From Alphaproteobacteria bacterium (GTDB taxonomy: Bacteria > Pseudomonadota > Alphaproteobacteria > Micavibrionales > UBA2020), in the NCBI GenBank assembly GCA_029266795.1, contig JAQSWE010000173.1, forward strand, positions 1-5,931: DNA of 5,931 nt. The letters run 5' to 3'. The notes beneath the pieces were generated by a model, which did no database searches, was not told the DNA's origin, and saw nothing but the letters and a program-made list of their open reading frames with translations. Made by a program: the position numbers and the translations under genes. This document shows positions 1 to 5,375 of the stretch, piece after piece. Every line of letters begins with the position of its first letter. Position 1 is the first letter of the stretch.

Positions 1-350
1 ATAAGCTGGTCCGCATTTACATGGATCTGGATGCCATCGAGAACGGCAAACCAAAGGCGGGCGAAGTGGATGATGCGCTTAAGGCGGCAGCTACGCTTGC
101 TATCATGAAAACTGTGATAACAATTGAGTCTAAGGACCTACCTCAAAGCATTGAGACTATTCAGTCAGCCGTTAAGAAATCACTTGAGGAACTAGCGATA
201 AAGCTTGACGATCAAAAACTCGCAGTTCAGGCGAAAGAGGGCGTCGATTTTTCAGCGCCACGCGTGACAAAGATTACAGACGCGAGCGGAAATAATACGC
301 TTTATAAGGTGAAGTCAACCAATCCGGTTTTGAAGACACTTGGCCTTTAA
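1..350 (+). CDS. C-terminal part of an unrecognised protein (5' end outside the window)
   Basis: The reading frame is open from base 3 through the TAA at 348-350. The residues before the first ATG (21) read KLVRIY, and no Shine-Dalgarno sequence precedes that ATG, so this is probably the tail of a longer gene and not a 109-residue protein. The visible part is rich in Ala, Lys, Asp and Glu, has no membrane segment, and looks mostly helical over about residues 15-70 (counted from the ATG), followed by a more polar, probably beta-rich end. I recognise no family or catalytic motif. By eye it is more A/T-rich than the genes to the right and uses ATA, CTA and CTT codons more freely, which could mean accessory or transferred origin, but the piece is short. 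It converges on the HNH gene and shares a TTAA with its stop. Confidence is good that it is coding, and nil for function. Confidence 0.6.
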   Translation, partial: KLVRIYMDLDAIENGKPKAGEVDDALKAAATLAIMKTVITIESKDLPQSIETIQSAVKKSLEELAIKLDDQKLAVQAKEGVDFSAPRVTKITDASGNNTLYKVKSTNPVLKTLGL

Positions 351-910
351 CCGTTGTCCAGTTCCGAATCCCAATAGAGATAGTCGTTCCAGCTTTCATG
401 CAGGAAGTTGGGCGGATAGGCGCGTCCATTGACCTGCAACTCCGCATTCGTGGGCTGGACAGGCCTCGTCATTGGGAACATGCGACATTCGGTCGGAAGG
501 TAATTGCCCTTCAGCAGGTTACAGTCCTGACATGCCGCGCAGATGTTTTCCCACGTTGTCGTTCCGCCCCGCGATTTCGGGATCACATGGTCGAAGGTGA
601 GTTCATGGGTACGGTGTTTTGCGCCGCAGTACTGGCAGGTCCAACGGTCGCGAAGGAAAACGTTGAAGCGTGTAAAGGCTGGGCGGGATTTTGGCTGAAC
701 ATATTCTTTCAGCGCGATGACGCTGGGCACCTTCATTTGAAAACTGGGAGACCGGATGACCGCATCGTACTCCTGCACGATACTGACACGATCAAGGAAA
801 ACAGCCTTGATGGCTTCCTGCCATGACCAGAGGGAAAGAGGAAAATAACTCAAGGGACGATAGTCTGCGTTCAGAACTAAAGTCGGACAGCTGTCGAGGT
901 GACTTTGCAC
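347..910 (-). CDS. HNH endonuclease family protein
   Basis: A 187-residue protein with a C-terminal HNH nuclease domain. Cys92-Cys95 and Cys127-Cys130 form a likely structural zinc site. Asp107-His108 in the FDHVIPKSRGG segment, Asn122 in WENI and Asn131 in CNLLKGN occupy the metal-binding and catalytic positions of the ββα-metal fold. The N-terminal half (TLVLNADYRPLSYFPLSLWSW, then RSPSF and VPSVIALKEYV) matches, from memory, a compact chromosomal HNH family widespread in alphaproteobacteria, about 185 residues long, so it appears complete. HNH domains of this kind cut DNA or RNA, but the physiological role of this family is not established. The start is GTG: an in-frame stop lies upstream with no ATG between, and AGAAAGG sits 7 bases before it. 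It stands alone behind its own promoter; no intron, methyltransferase or phage gene adjoins it, so a homing or restriction role is not supported. Confidence 0.9.
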   Translation of the reverse strand: MQSHLDSCPTLVLNADYRPLSYFPLSLWSWQEAIKAVFLDRVSIVQEYDAVIRSPSFQMKVPSVIALKEYVQPKSRPAFTRFNVFLRDRWTCQYCGAKHRTHELTFDHVIPKSRGGTTTWENICAACQDCNLLKGNYLPTECRMFPMTRPVQPTNAELQVNGRAYPPNFLHESWNDYLYWDSELDNG

Positions 911-917
911 CTGGGAC

Positions 918-924
918 CCTTTCT
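918..924 (-). promoter_or_regulatory. Ribosome binding site supporting the GTG start of the HNH gene
   Basis: On the minus strand AGAAAGG lies 7 bases upstream of the GTG at 910-908. No ATG or other well-placed start occurs between the upstream in-frame stop (near 971-973) and this GTG, so this site decides the start. Confidence 0.6.
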
Positions 925-994
925 TGGTTCCGAACTCTAGCCGTCTACTGTCACCCGGATAGAGTTTGTGTTAACGAATCTCATCCTTAAACTC

Positions 995-1003
995 ATTATA
1001 GCA
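995..1003 (-). promoter_or_regulatory. Extended -10 promoter of the HNH gene
   Basis: The minus strand reads TGCTATAAT, a perfect TATAAT preceded by the TGn extension, about 85 bases upstream of the GTG start. No good -35 lies 16-18 bases further upstream (the sequence there is close to CCCGTT), which fits an extended -10 promoter that tolerates a weak -35. Transcription would start near 988, leaving a leader of almost 80 bases. The rest of 911-1064 holds no gene that I can see. Confidence 0.6.
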
Positions 1004-1064
1004 CAAAACAGGGCTAAAACGGGTCCCACAGGGAAATTCGCCAAGGATTACAAGGGTCTTAAAG

Positions 1065-1754
1065 TTAAGCTTTAAGTTGCTTTTTCTCGGAATTGCCAAA
1101 TTTTTCAAAGTTTTCGCGGATGAATTCAACACCGCGGATCATGCCGAACTGGTCAATACCGTGCGCAAGGCCTGGTCGCATAATAGTTTCGATATCGTAG
1201 CCAGCTCCGGTAAAACCTTCCTCGATTTTGACAAGATTGTCGGGAATCACCACATCATCGCGATCGCCATGGATCGCCAGAACAGGCACTTTCACATTAC
1301 CGGCAGCCTTGAGTCCAGCCGCGTCAATCATCATGCCGGAATAGCCGACGACAGCAGCACAAGCCTTTTTGCGCCGTGGCATAGCGTACATAGCCATCAT
1401 CGCGCCCTGCGAAAAGCCCACGACAGCCAGATTGGCGTCATCAACACCCCATTTTTGCAGTTCCTGGTCGATGAAATTATTCAGGACGGGCAATACGTTC
1501 TGGGCATGCTGTTCGCGCTCGATCGTAGCAGCATCAACCGCTCTTATCGGAAACCACTGGAACCCTTGCGCATACTGGTCGCAGATTGCCGGCGCATTCG
1601 GAGATACGAAAGCCGCATCGGGCAGCGCATCGCGCCATTCATGGCCAATACCGATCAGGTCGTCGCCATTGGAGCCATATCCATGCAGGAAAACAACGAG
1701 TTGCTTGGCTGTACCGGACAGCGGGGCAATAAAGGGGCCATTCAGTTTCTGCAT
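1065..1754 (-). CDS. Phospholipase/carboxylesterase family alpha/beta hydrolase
   Basis: A 229-residue cytoplasmic serine hydrolase of the family that holds bacterial carboxylesterases, YpfH-type proteins and eukaryotic acyl-protein thioesterases. Visible landmarks are the oxyanion-hole segment LHGYGSNG (residues 23-30), the nucleophile elbow GFSQG (113-117, Ser115), Asp166 in HGDRDDVV and His198 in GLAHGI, giving a complete Ser-Asp-His triad in the expected order. The length is normal and there is no signal peptide. Family members hydrolyse short-chain esters, lysophospholipids or thioesters; the substrate here cannot be read from sequence. The ATG start is supported by GAAAGG 8 bases upstream. 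The C-terminus is lysine-rich (KKQLKA). It is transcribed divergently from the twin-TM/GT9 pair, and the HNH gene downstream has its own promoter. Confidence 0.93.
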   Translation of the reverse strand: MQKLNGPFIAPLSGTAKQLVVFLHGYGSNGDDLIGIGHEWRDALPDAAFVSPNAPAICDQYAQGFQWFPIRAVDAATIEREQHAQNVLPVLNNFIDQELQKWGVDDANLAVVGFSQGAMMAMYAMPRRKKACAAVVGYSGMMIDAAGLKAAGNVKVPVLAIHGDRDDVVIPDNLVKIEEGFTGAGYDIETIMRPGLAHGIDQFGMIRGVEFIRENFEKFGNSEKKQLKA

Positions 1755-1762
1755 GATTTTAA

Positions 1763-1768
1763 CCTTTC
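1763..1768 (-). promoter_or_regulatory. Ribosome binding site of the hydrolase gene
   Basis: Minus-strand GAAAGG lies 8 bases before the ATG at 1754-1752, a good match to the anti-Shine-Dalgarno sequence, and it confirms the start chosen. Confidence 0.6.
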
Positions 1769-1796
1769 AATCGAACAGGCTGCAGCCTATATTATG
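1765..1796. promoter_or_regulatory. Divergent promoter region between the hydrolase and twin-TM genes
   Basis: The 71 bases between the two divergent starts must hold promoters for both directions. On the plus strand TTTCAA (1765-1770), 17 bases, then TATATT (1788-1793) is a modest -35/-10 pair placed about 32 bases before the twin-TM ATG. On the minus strand CATAAT (1791-1796) could be the -10 for the hydrolase, but no convincing -35 accompanies it. The two candidate -10 elements overlap, so the promoters may compete. These are weak matches and the assignment is tentative. Confidence 0.35.
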
Positions 1797-1825
1797 GGCG
1801 TTATCACAACAAGGATTATCCGCGC

Positions 1826-2032
1826 ATGACCGCCGCAAACCTCCTGTTTTTTGTCGCCCTCGCCTGCATGCTGGCCGTCGTAGGCTCATTCATTTGGGGC
1901 ATGGTCGCCATGACGCGAGGCGGTGAAAAGGATGCGGCAACCAGCAACAAGATGATGCGCTTCCGCGTGATCTTTCAAGGGCTGGCGCTTGCCTTCCTGT
2001 TTCTTTCCTATCTGGCGCGGCAACCTCAGTAA
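1826..2032 (+). CDS. Twin transmembrane protein, HIG1-domain-like
   Basis: A 68-residue inner-membrane protein with two hydrophobic helices, roughly residues 4-28 and 47-63, joined by a polar loop containing RGGEKDAATSNKMMRFRV. The pattern TM - ARGG-type turn - NKMMRxRVxxQGLAL - TM resembles the small alphaproteobacterial twin-TM proteins related to the HIG1 (hypoxia-induced gene 1) domain, whose mitochondrial relatives (Rcf1/Rcf2) associate with respiratory complexes. The bacterial role is not well established, so a respiratory link is inference. The ATG is preceded by AAGGA 10 bases upstream. The gene ends 3 bases before the GT9 gene, so the two are probably cotranscribed. The family assignment rests on remembered sequence pattern. 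Confidence 0.8.
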   Translation: MTAANLLFFVALACMLAVVGSFIWGMVAMTRGGEKDAATSNKMMRFRVIFQGLALAFLFLSYLARQPQ

Positions 2033-2035
2033 TTT

Positions 2036-2983
2036 ATGAAAATTCTATTCATTACAGCGACGCGCATCGGTGACGCTGTCCTGTCGACGGGCGCGCTCGA
2101 CCATTTTATTCGGACCTATCCCGATGCCGAAATCACCGTTGCCTGCGGCCCGCTGGTGGCCGGACTGTTTGCGCCTGCTCCCCGTGTTGTGCGCGTGATC
2201 GCGCTGAAGAAGGAAAGCTGGGGCCGCCACTGGTGGAGGCTGCTGCAAGAAACGATGATGCAGGAATGGGACATCATCGTCGATCTGCGCAATAGCGCTG
2301 TCTCCCGCATCTTGCGGGGCAAAAAGAAATTCATCTGGCGTGGCTCGGAAAAGAACGGTCACAAGGTGGAGCAGATTGCCGCTGTCATTGGCGCGGCGCC
2401 GCCGCCTGCCCCGATACTCTGGCCCGATCATATTGCCCAAACGGAGGCAGATCGTTTAATTCCCGGCGGCGCGCCATTCATCGCGATTGGCCCAACGGCC
2501 AACTGGGCGGGTAAAGCATGGCCTGCTGAAAACTTCATTGCACTTGTGAACGCGATGACCGCGTCGGGTTCAATTCTAGAAGGCGCGCGTGTCGCCGTTT
2601 TTGCGGCACCGGGAGAAGAAGCCGCCGCCCTGCCCGTCTTGAATGCCCTGCCTACACATCAGCGCATCGACATGATTGCCAAAGCATCGCCACTGACCGC
2701 CGCCGCAGCGATCCGACGTGCCGAAATCTATATCGGCAACGATTCCGGCCTGACGCATATCGCGGCTGCCGTCGGCACACCAACGCTGGCATTGTTCGGA
2801 TATGGCTGGCCGGAGCTTTATCGCCCCTGGGGATCGCGCGCCGCTTATATCCGCACGCCCGAAACGCCGGAACAACTGCTGGAGGGCCGCAGCACCGACA
2901 GCATCACGTCTTCCCTGATGGGTTCACTAACAGTTACGGCAGCCGTTGAGGCCGCCGTAAGACTGTGGGACAAAACCCGTTAA
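2036..2983 (+). CDS. Glycosyltransferase family 9 (ADP-heptose:LPS heptosyltransferase-like)
   Basis: A 315-residue GT-B-fold transferase of family GT9, which includes the WaaC/WaaF heptosyltransferases that build the LPS inner core from ADP-heptose at the cytoplasmic face of the inner membrane. The N-terminal motif MKILFITATRIGDAVLSTGA contains Asp13, the position of the catalytic Asp in WaaC. The donor-binding C-terminal half shows GPTANWAGKAWP (152-163, with Lys160), SPLTAAAAIRRAEIYIGNDSGLTH (218-241) and AAVGTPTLALFG (243-254). The length is slightly below WaaC/WaaF, but both domains are present. The exact donor and acceptor are uncertain, and GT9 members without heptose specificity exist. 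The ATG lies 3 bases after the upstream stop with no clear Shine-Dalgarno, so translation may be coupled to the twin-TM gene. It converges on the lipoprotein gene with a 6-base gap. Confidence 0.9.
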   Translation: MKILFITATRIGDAVLSTGALDHFIRTYPDAEITVACGPLVAGLFAPAPRVVRVIALKKESWGRHWWRLLQETMMQEWDIIVDLRNSAVSRILRGKKKFIWRGSEKNGHKVEQIAAVIGAAPPPAPILWPDHIAQTEADRLIPGGAPFIAIGPTANWAGKAWPAENFIALVNAMTASGSILEGARVAVFAAPGEEAAALPVLNALPTHQRIDMIAKASPLTAAAAIRRAEIYIGNDSGLTHIAAAVGTPTLALFGYGWPELYRPWGSRAAYIRTPETPEQLLEGRSTDSITSSLMGSLTVTAAVEAAVRLWDKTR

Positions 2984-3001
2984 GCCAGATTACTGGTTAA
3001 C
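2979..3001. terminator. Possible bidirectional terminator hairpin across two convergent stop codons
   Basis: GTTAA-G-CCAG (2979-2988) and CTGG-TTAAC (2993-3001) pair as a 9-bp stem with a single bulged G and the loop ATTA. Flanking CAAA (2971-2974) and TTTG (3001-3005 region) could extend it past a bulge. It spans the TAA of the GT9 gene and the TAA of the lipoprotein gene. The trailing T-tracts are short (TTTG on plus, TTTTG on minus), so it would be a weak intrinsic terminator. The position between convergent genes is its best support. Confidence 0.4.
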
Positions 3002-3523
3002 TTTGTACTGGCCCTTGATCGCTTCTGTTTTCTCTTTTTGAATTTTCGCGCCCTCTTCAGCAGGTACACCCCACTGACGGATCGATTGCAAATCGTTGTT
3101 CGTTTTTTCCGCTTGCTTGGCGACTTGGTAACGCACGAAGTTCACGCGTTCCCAGCCGCTGTAGCGCATGCAGCTGTCGAAATCGTGGAAATCCTTGTGC
3201 GAAACGCGGTGATCACCGTAACGGGTGGGAGTATCGTAATAGTCGAGATCGCCAGACGCCTTCAGCGCGCGGTGATATTCGCTATGCGTGTCGGGGGGCA
3301 TTGTTTCGCGGAGCGCGCCCAGTTCCACAAGCTCGTCGACCTGACGAACGCAGGACGCGATGTTTTCATCGAGCGTCTGTTGCGCTTTCGGCCCTGTCAT
3401 CCAGAGCGCGGAGTTGTCTTCCACGCGCTGCCAATAGGCCTGCTTGGTCGGCGGGTTCCATGCGCAGCTGGACACCGCCAGAACGCCGATTGCCGCAATC
3501 AACATATTCATCTTGGATTTCAT
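2990..3523 (-). CDS. Small lipoprotein of unknown function
   Basis: A 177-residue protein with a lipoprotein signal peptide: MKSKMN, a hydrophobic core LIAAIGVLAV, then a VSSC lipobox with Cys20 as the lipidated residue. The mature part begins CAWNPP, is polar and Lys/Glu-rich toward the C-terminus, and contains two further cysteines, Cys58 (ASCVRQ) and Cys118 (FDSCMRYSGWERV), which could form a disulfide in the periplasm. The C-M-x-x-x-G-W pattern recurs in small proteobacterial lipoproteins, but I cannot name a family. The residue after the Cys is Ala, not Asp, so by the E. coli rule outer-membrane sorting is expected. The start at 3523 is chosen over a longer frame from 3658 because AGGGAG lies 8 bases upstream and the signal peptide begins there; the longer frame would overlap the binding-protein gene by about 50 bases. 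It lies downstream of the YejA-like gene and may be cotranscribed. Confidence 0.8.
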   Translation of the reverse strand: MKSKMNMLIAAIGVLAVSSCAWNPPTKQAYWQRVEDNSALWMTGPKAQQTLDENIASCVRQVDELVELGALRETMPPDTHSEYHRALKASGDLDYYDTPTRYGDHRVSHKDFHDFDSCMRYSGWERVNFVRYQVAKQAEKTNNDLQSIRQWGVPAEEGAKIQKEKTEAIKGQYKVNQ

Positions 3524-3531
3524 CGAGGAAG

Positions 3532-3537
3532 CTCCCT
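3532..3537 (-). promoter_or_regulatory. Ribosome binding site that fixes the lipoprotein start
   Basis: Minus-strand AGGGAG lies 8 bases before the ATG at 3523-3521. It supports this internal ATG over the upstream in-frame ATG at 3658, which lies inside the neighbouring coding region. Confidence 0.65.
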
Positions 3538-3556
3538 GCACGACTTGAATCTCAGA

Positions 3557-3591
3557 TTTATAAAATAGCGCGTTTTCGTTAACGAAAACAA
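3557..3591 (-). promoter_or_regulatory. Candidate promoter and operator upstream of the lipoprotein gene
   Basis: In the 82-base gap after the binding-protein gene the minus strand shows TTGTTT (3586-3591), 18 bases, then TATTTT (3562-3567), a modest -35/-10 pair; TATAAA (3557-3562) is an alternative -10. A perfect 18-bp palindrome (3572-3589) overlaps the -35 and fills much of the spacer, a usual place for a repressor site. The promoter elements themselves are weak matches. Confidence 0.4.
3572..3589. repeat. Perfect 18-bp palindrome, likely operator
   Basis: GTTTTCGTTAACGAAAAC equals its own reverse complement. It lies between the binding-protein stop and the lipoprotein start. As RNA it could fold into a 7-bp stem with a TTAA loop, but no T-run follows on the minus strand (GCGCTATTTTAT), so an intrinsic terminator is less likely than a site for a dimeric DNA-binding protein. 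The regulator is unknown. Confidence 0.6.
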
Positions 3592-3605
3592 TACCCCAAC
3601 CGCAG

Positions 3606-5375
3606 TTACGGAGATTTATCAGCAGCTTCATACCACCAGCTTTCCAGAACCATGCCATAAATCGGAGTTACGGAAGGTCTGTGGATATCCGAGCTATGCG
3701 CGACAAGGTCTTTGCCGAGAAAAAACAGGGGAATCATGTAATAGCCATGCATCAACGCCCGGTCGAGCGCGCGGGTGCGTGCGATCAGCGTTTCGCGCGT
3801 TTCAGACCGCCCGATGCTGTCGGCCAGCGCATCCACCGCCTTGTTAGTGATGCCCGCATAGTTGCGCGCGCCTTTGCTCTCGGCCGATTTGGCGCCCCAG
3901 TAATTAACCTGTTCGTTGCCGGGCGACAATGAATTGATCCAGCGATGGCCGACGACATCGAAATCATAGTCGTCGAGGCGGCCCACGAATTGCGCATTAT
4001 CGACAGTGCGCACGCGCGCCTCAATCCCTGCTTTTTTCAGGTCGCGCGTGAATTCAAGGGCGATTTTTTCATCGGCGTAATCACCCAGCAGGATTTCAAA
4101 GCTGAACTGCTTGCCGTCCTTGTCTATCAGCTTGCTGTCTTTGTAAATCCAGCCCGCTTCTTTTAAGAGTGCGATAGCCTCACGCCGCGCATCGCGGCCG
4201 TTCATGTCATTCGGTTTGTAAGCCTCGTCGAAAAGTGTAGCCGGCAGATCAGCTTTATATTCTTGCAAGATGCGCAGTTCTTCTCCCTCGGGTTTGCCAG
4301 TCGCGGCAAGCTCGGAATTGGGGAAAGCACTCGCGATACGCTGCATCTTGCCGTAGTAAAGCGATTTGTTCAGCCATTCTGCGTTGAACAGGTAGGATAG
4401 GGCATGACGCACGCGGATATCGGCAAACATGGGACGCCGGCTATTGAAAATGAGCGCCTTCAGCCATTCAGGGCGTTGATGGGGGATTTCCTCCTTGACC
4501 ACCCTTCCCTCGTCGAGCGCCGTAAAGTCGTAGCGTGTCTCCCATTTCGTCACGTCGAATTCGCGACGCAGGTTATAATCGCCAGACTTGAAAGCCTGGA
4601 TGGAAATATCGTCATCGCGAAAATAGCTGTAGGTGATTGTGTCGAAATTATACTGCCCCACATTCACGGGCAGCTCTTTTGCCCAATAATCTTTCACGCG
4701 CTCGTACACAATCTTGCGGCCCGGCTCGACCGATGCGATTTTATAGGGGCCACTGCCCAGCGGAGGCTTCAACGTCGTTTTAGTGATATCCACTTTTTCC
4801 CAATACGTTTTGGGCAATACCGGCATCATCGCAAGTATCATGACGCTTTCGTGGTCATAGCCCGGTCCGAAGGTGAATTTGATATCGCGCGGCGACGTAA
4901 TTTCGACATTCGTGATAAGTCCGTAAACGCGGCGGCGGACAGGATGGCCGTTCTTCCGGTAGTGCTCATAGCTGAACTTGACATCTTCCGCCGTCATCGG
5001 TGTGCCGTCATGGAATTTTGCTTCTTTGCGCAAATGGAAGGTAATCCATGAGCGGTCAGGCGCGACATCAACGCTTTCGGCGACAAGGCCATACATCGTG
5101 AAGGGTTCGTCCCAGACGCGCTGCATCAGTTTGTCGTTTACGTTCTCCAGCCCTTCGCCGTTATTGCCGGTGATGATATGGTTGTTCAGGTTATTGAAAG
5201 TGCCGCTTTTCGACAGGCGCAGGTCGCCGCCCTTTGGGGCCTCCGGATTAACGTATGAAAGGTTTTTGAAATCCTCGGTATATTTAGGACTGCCGTGCAT
5301 GGCAATCGCATGGCTACGCTCCGCCAGCGCGGGTGTTGCCATCAGAAACAGCAGGAGGAATGCGAGTAAGCGCAA
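3606..5375 (-). CDS. YejA-like ABC transporter periplasmic substrate-binding protein
   Basis: A 589-residue extracellular solute-binding protein of the family 5 peptide/nickel/oligopeptide class, closest by pattern to YejA, the binding component of the YejABEF peptide importer that also takes up microcin C in E. coli. A Sec signal peptide covers residues 1-18, ending PALA before Glu19. Then come the YejA-type opening AMHGSPKYTEDF..L.YVNPEAPKGG (25-50), WITFHLRKEAKFHDGTPMTAEDVKFSYE (110-137), PPLGSGPYKI (204-213), and the hinge-region segment NSRRPMFADIRVRHALSYLFNAEWLNK (311-337). Length is typical. The start is TTG, directly after the kinase TGA, with GAAGG 8 bases upstream; the next in-frame ATG would remove most of the signal peptide. 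No permease or ATPase gene follows, so the partners must be encoded elsewhere. It probably forms an operon with the kinase. The ligand is unknown; short peptides are the default guess. Confidence 0.92.
   Translation of the reverse strand: MRLLAFLLLFLMATPALAERSHAIAMHGSPKYTEDFKNLSYVNPEAPKGGDLRLSKSGTFNNLNNHIITGNNGEGLENVNDKLMQRVWDEPFTMYGLVAESVDVAPDRSWITFHLRKEAKFHDGTPMTAEDVKFSYEHYRKNGHPVRRRVYGLITNVEITSPRDIKFTFGPGYDHESVMILAMMPVLPKTYWEKVDITKTTLKPPLGSGPYKIASVEPGRKIVYERVKDYWAKELPVNVGQYNFDTITYSYFRDDDISIQAFKSGDYNLRREFDVTKWETRYDFTALDEGRVVKEEIPHQRPEWLKALIFNSRRPMFADIRVRHALSYLFNAEWLNKSLYYGKMQRIASAFPNSELAATGKPEGEELRILQEYKADLPATLFDEAYKPNDMNGRDARREAIALLKEAGWIYKDSKLIDKDGKQFSFEILLGDYADEKIALEFTRDLKKAGIEARVRTVDNAQFVGRLDDYDFDVVGHRWINSLSPGNEQVNYWGAKSAESKGARNYAGITNKAVDALADSIGRSETRETLIARTRALDRALMHGYYMIPLFFLGKDLVAHSSDIHRPSVTPIYGMVLESWWYEAADKSP

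Noticed and set aside
21..350. ATG at 21 as the start of a complete 109-residue gene
   Set aside because: The frame continues open to the left edge and no Shine-Dalgarno precedes the ATG, so it is more likely an internal methionine.
971..990. A CtrA-type site made of two TTAA half-sites in the HNH leader
   Set aside because: The half-sites at 971-974 and 987-990 are 12 bases apart, whereas the CtrA consensus needs 7.
912..1028. Inverted pair TGGGACCC (912-919) and GGGTCCCA (1021-1028) flanking the HNH promoter
   Set aside because: Eight-base inverted matches about 100 bases apart are expected by chance fairly often, and one arm lies upstream of the predicted transcript start.
1021..1035. 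TCCC-TGT-GGGA hairpin followed by CCCGTTTT (minus strand) as the hydrolase terminator
   Set aside because: A 4-bp stem is too short, and the T-run is short and displaced.
1058..1076. Inverted repeat CTTAAAG/CTTTAAG at the end of the hydrolase gene as a terminator
   Set aside because: The stem is A/T-rich, only 7 bp, overlaps the stop codon, and no T-run follows on the minus strand.
1077..1829. A 250-codon open frame opposite the hydrolase gene, and similar long frames opposite the HNH and binding-protein genes
   Set aside because: They are antisense shadows: their translations lack recognisable domains, while the opposite strand encodes intact conserved proteins with catalytic motifs.
3524..3658. 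A longer version of the lipoprotein starting at 3658
   Set aside because: It would overlap the binding-protein gene, puts 45 residues ahead of a clear lipoprotein signal peptide, and lacks the AGGGAG site that precedes the ATG at 3523.
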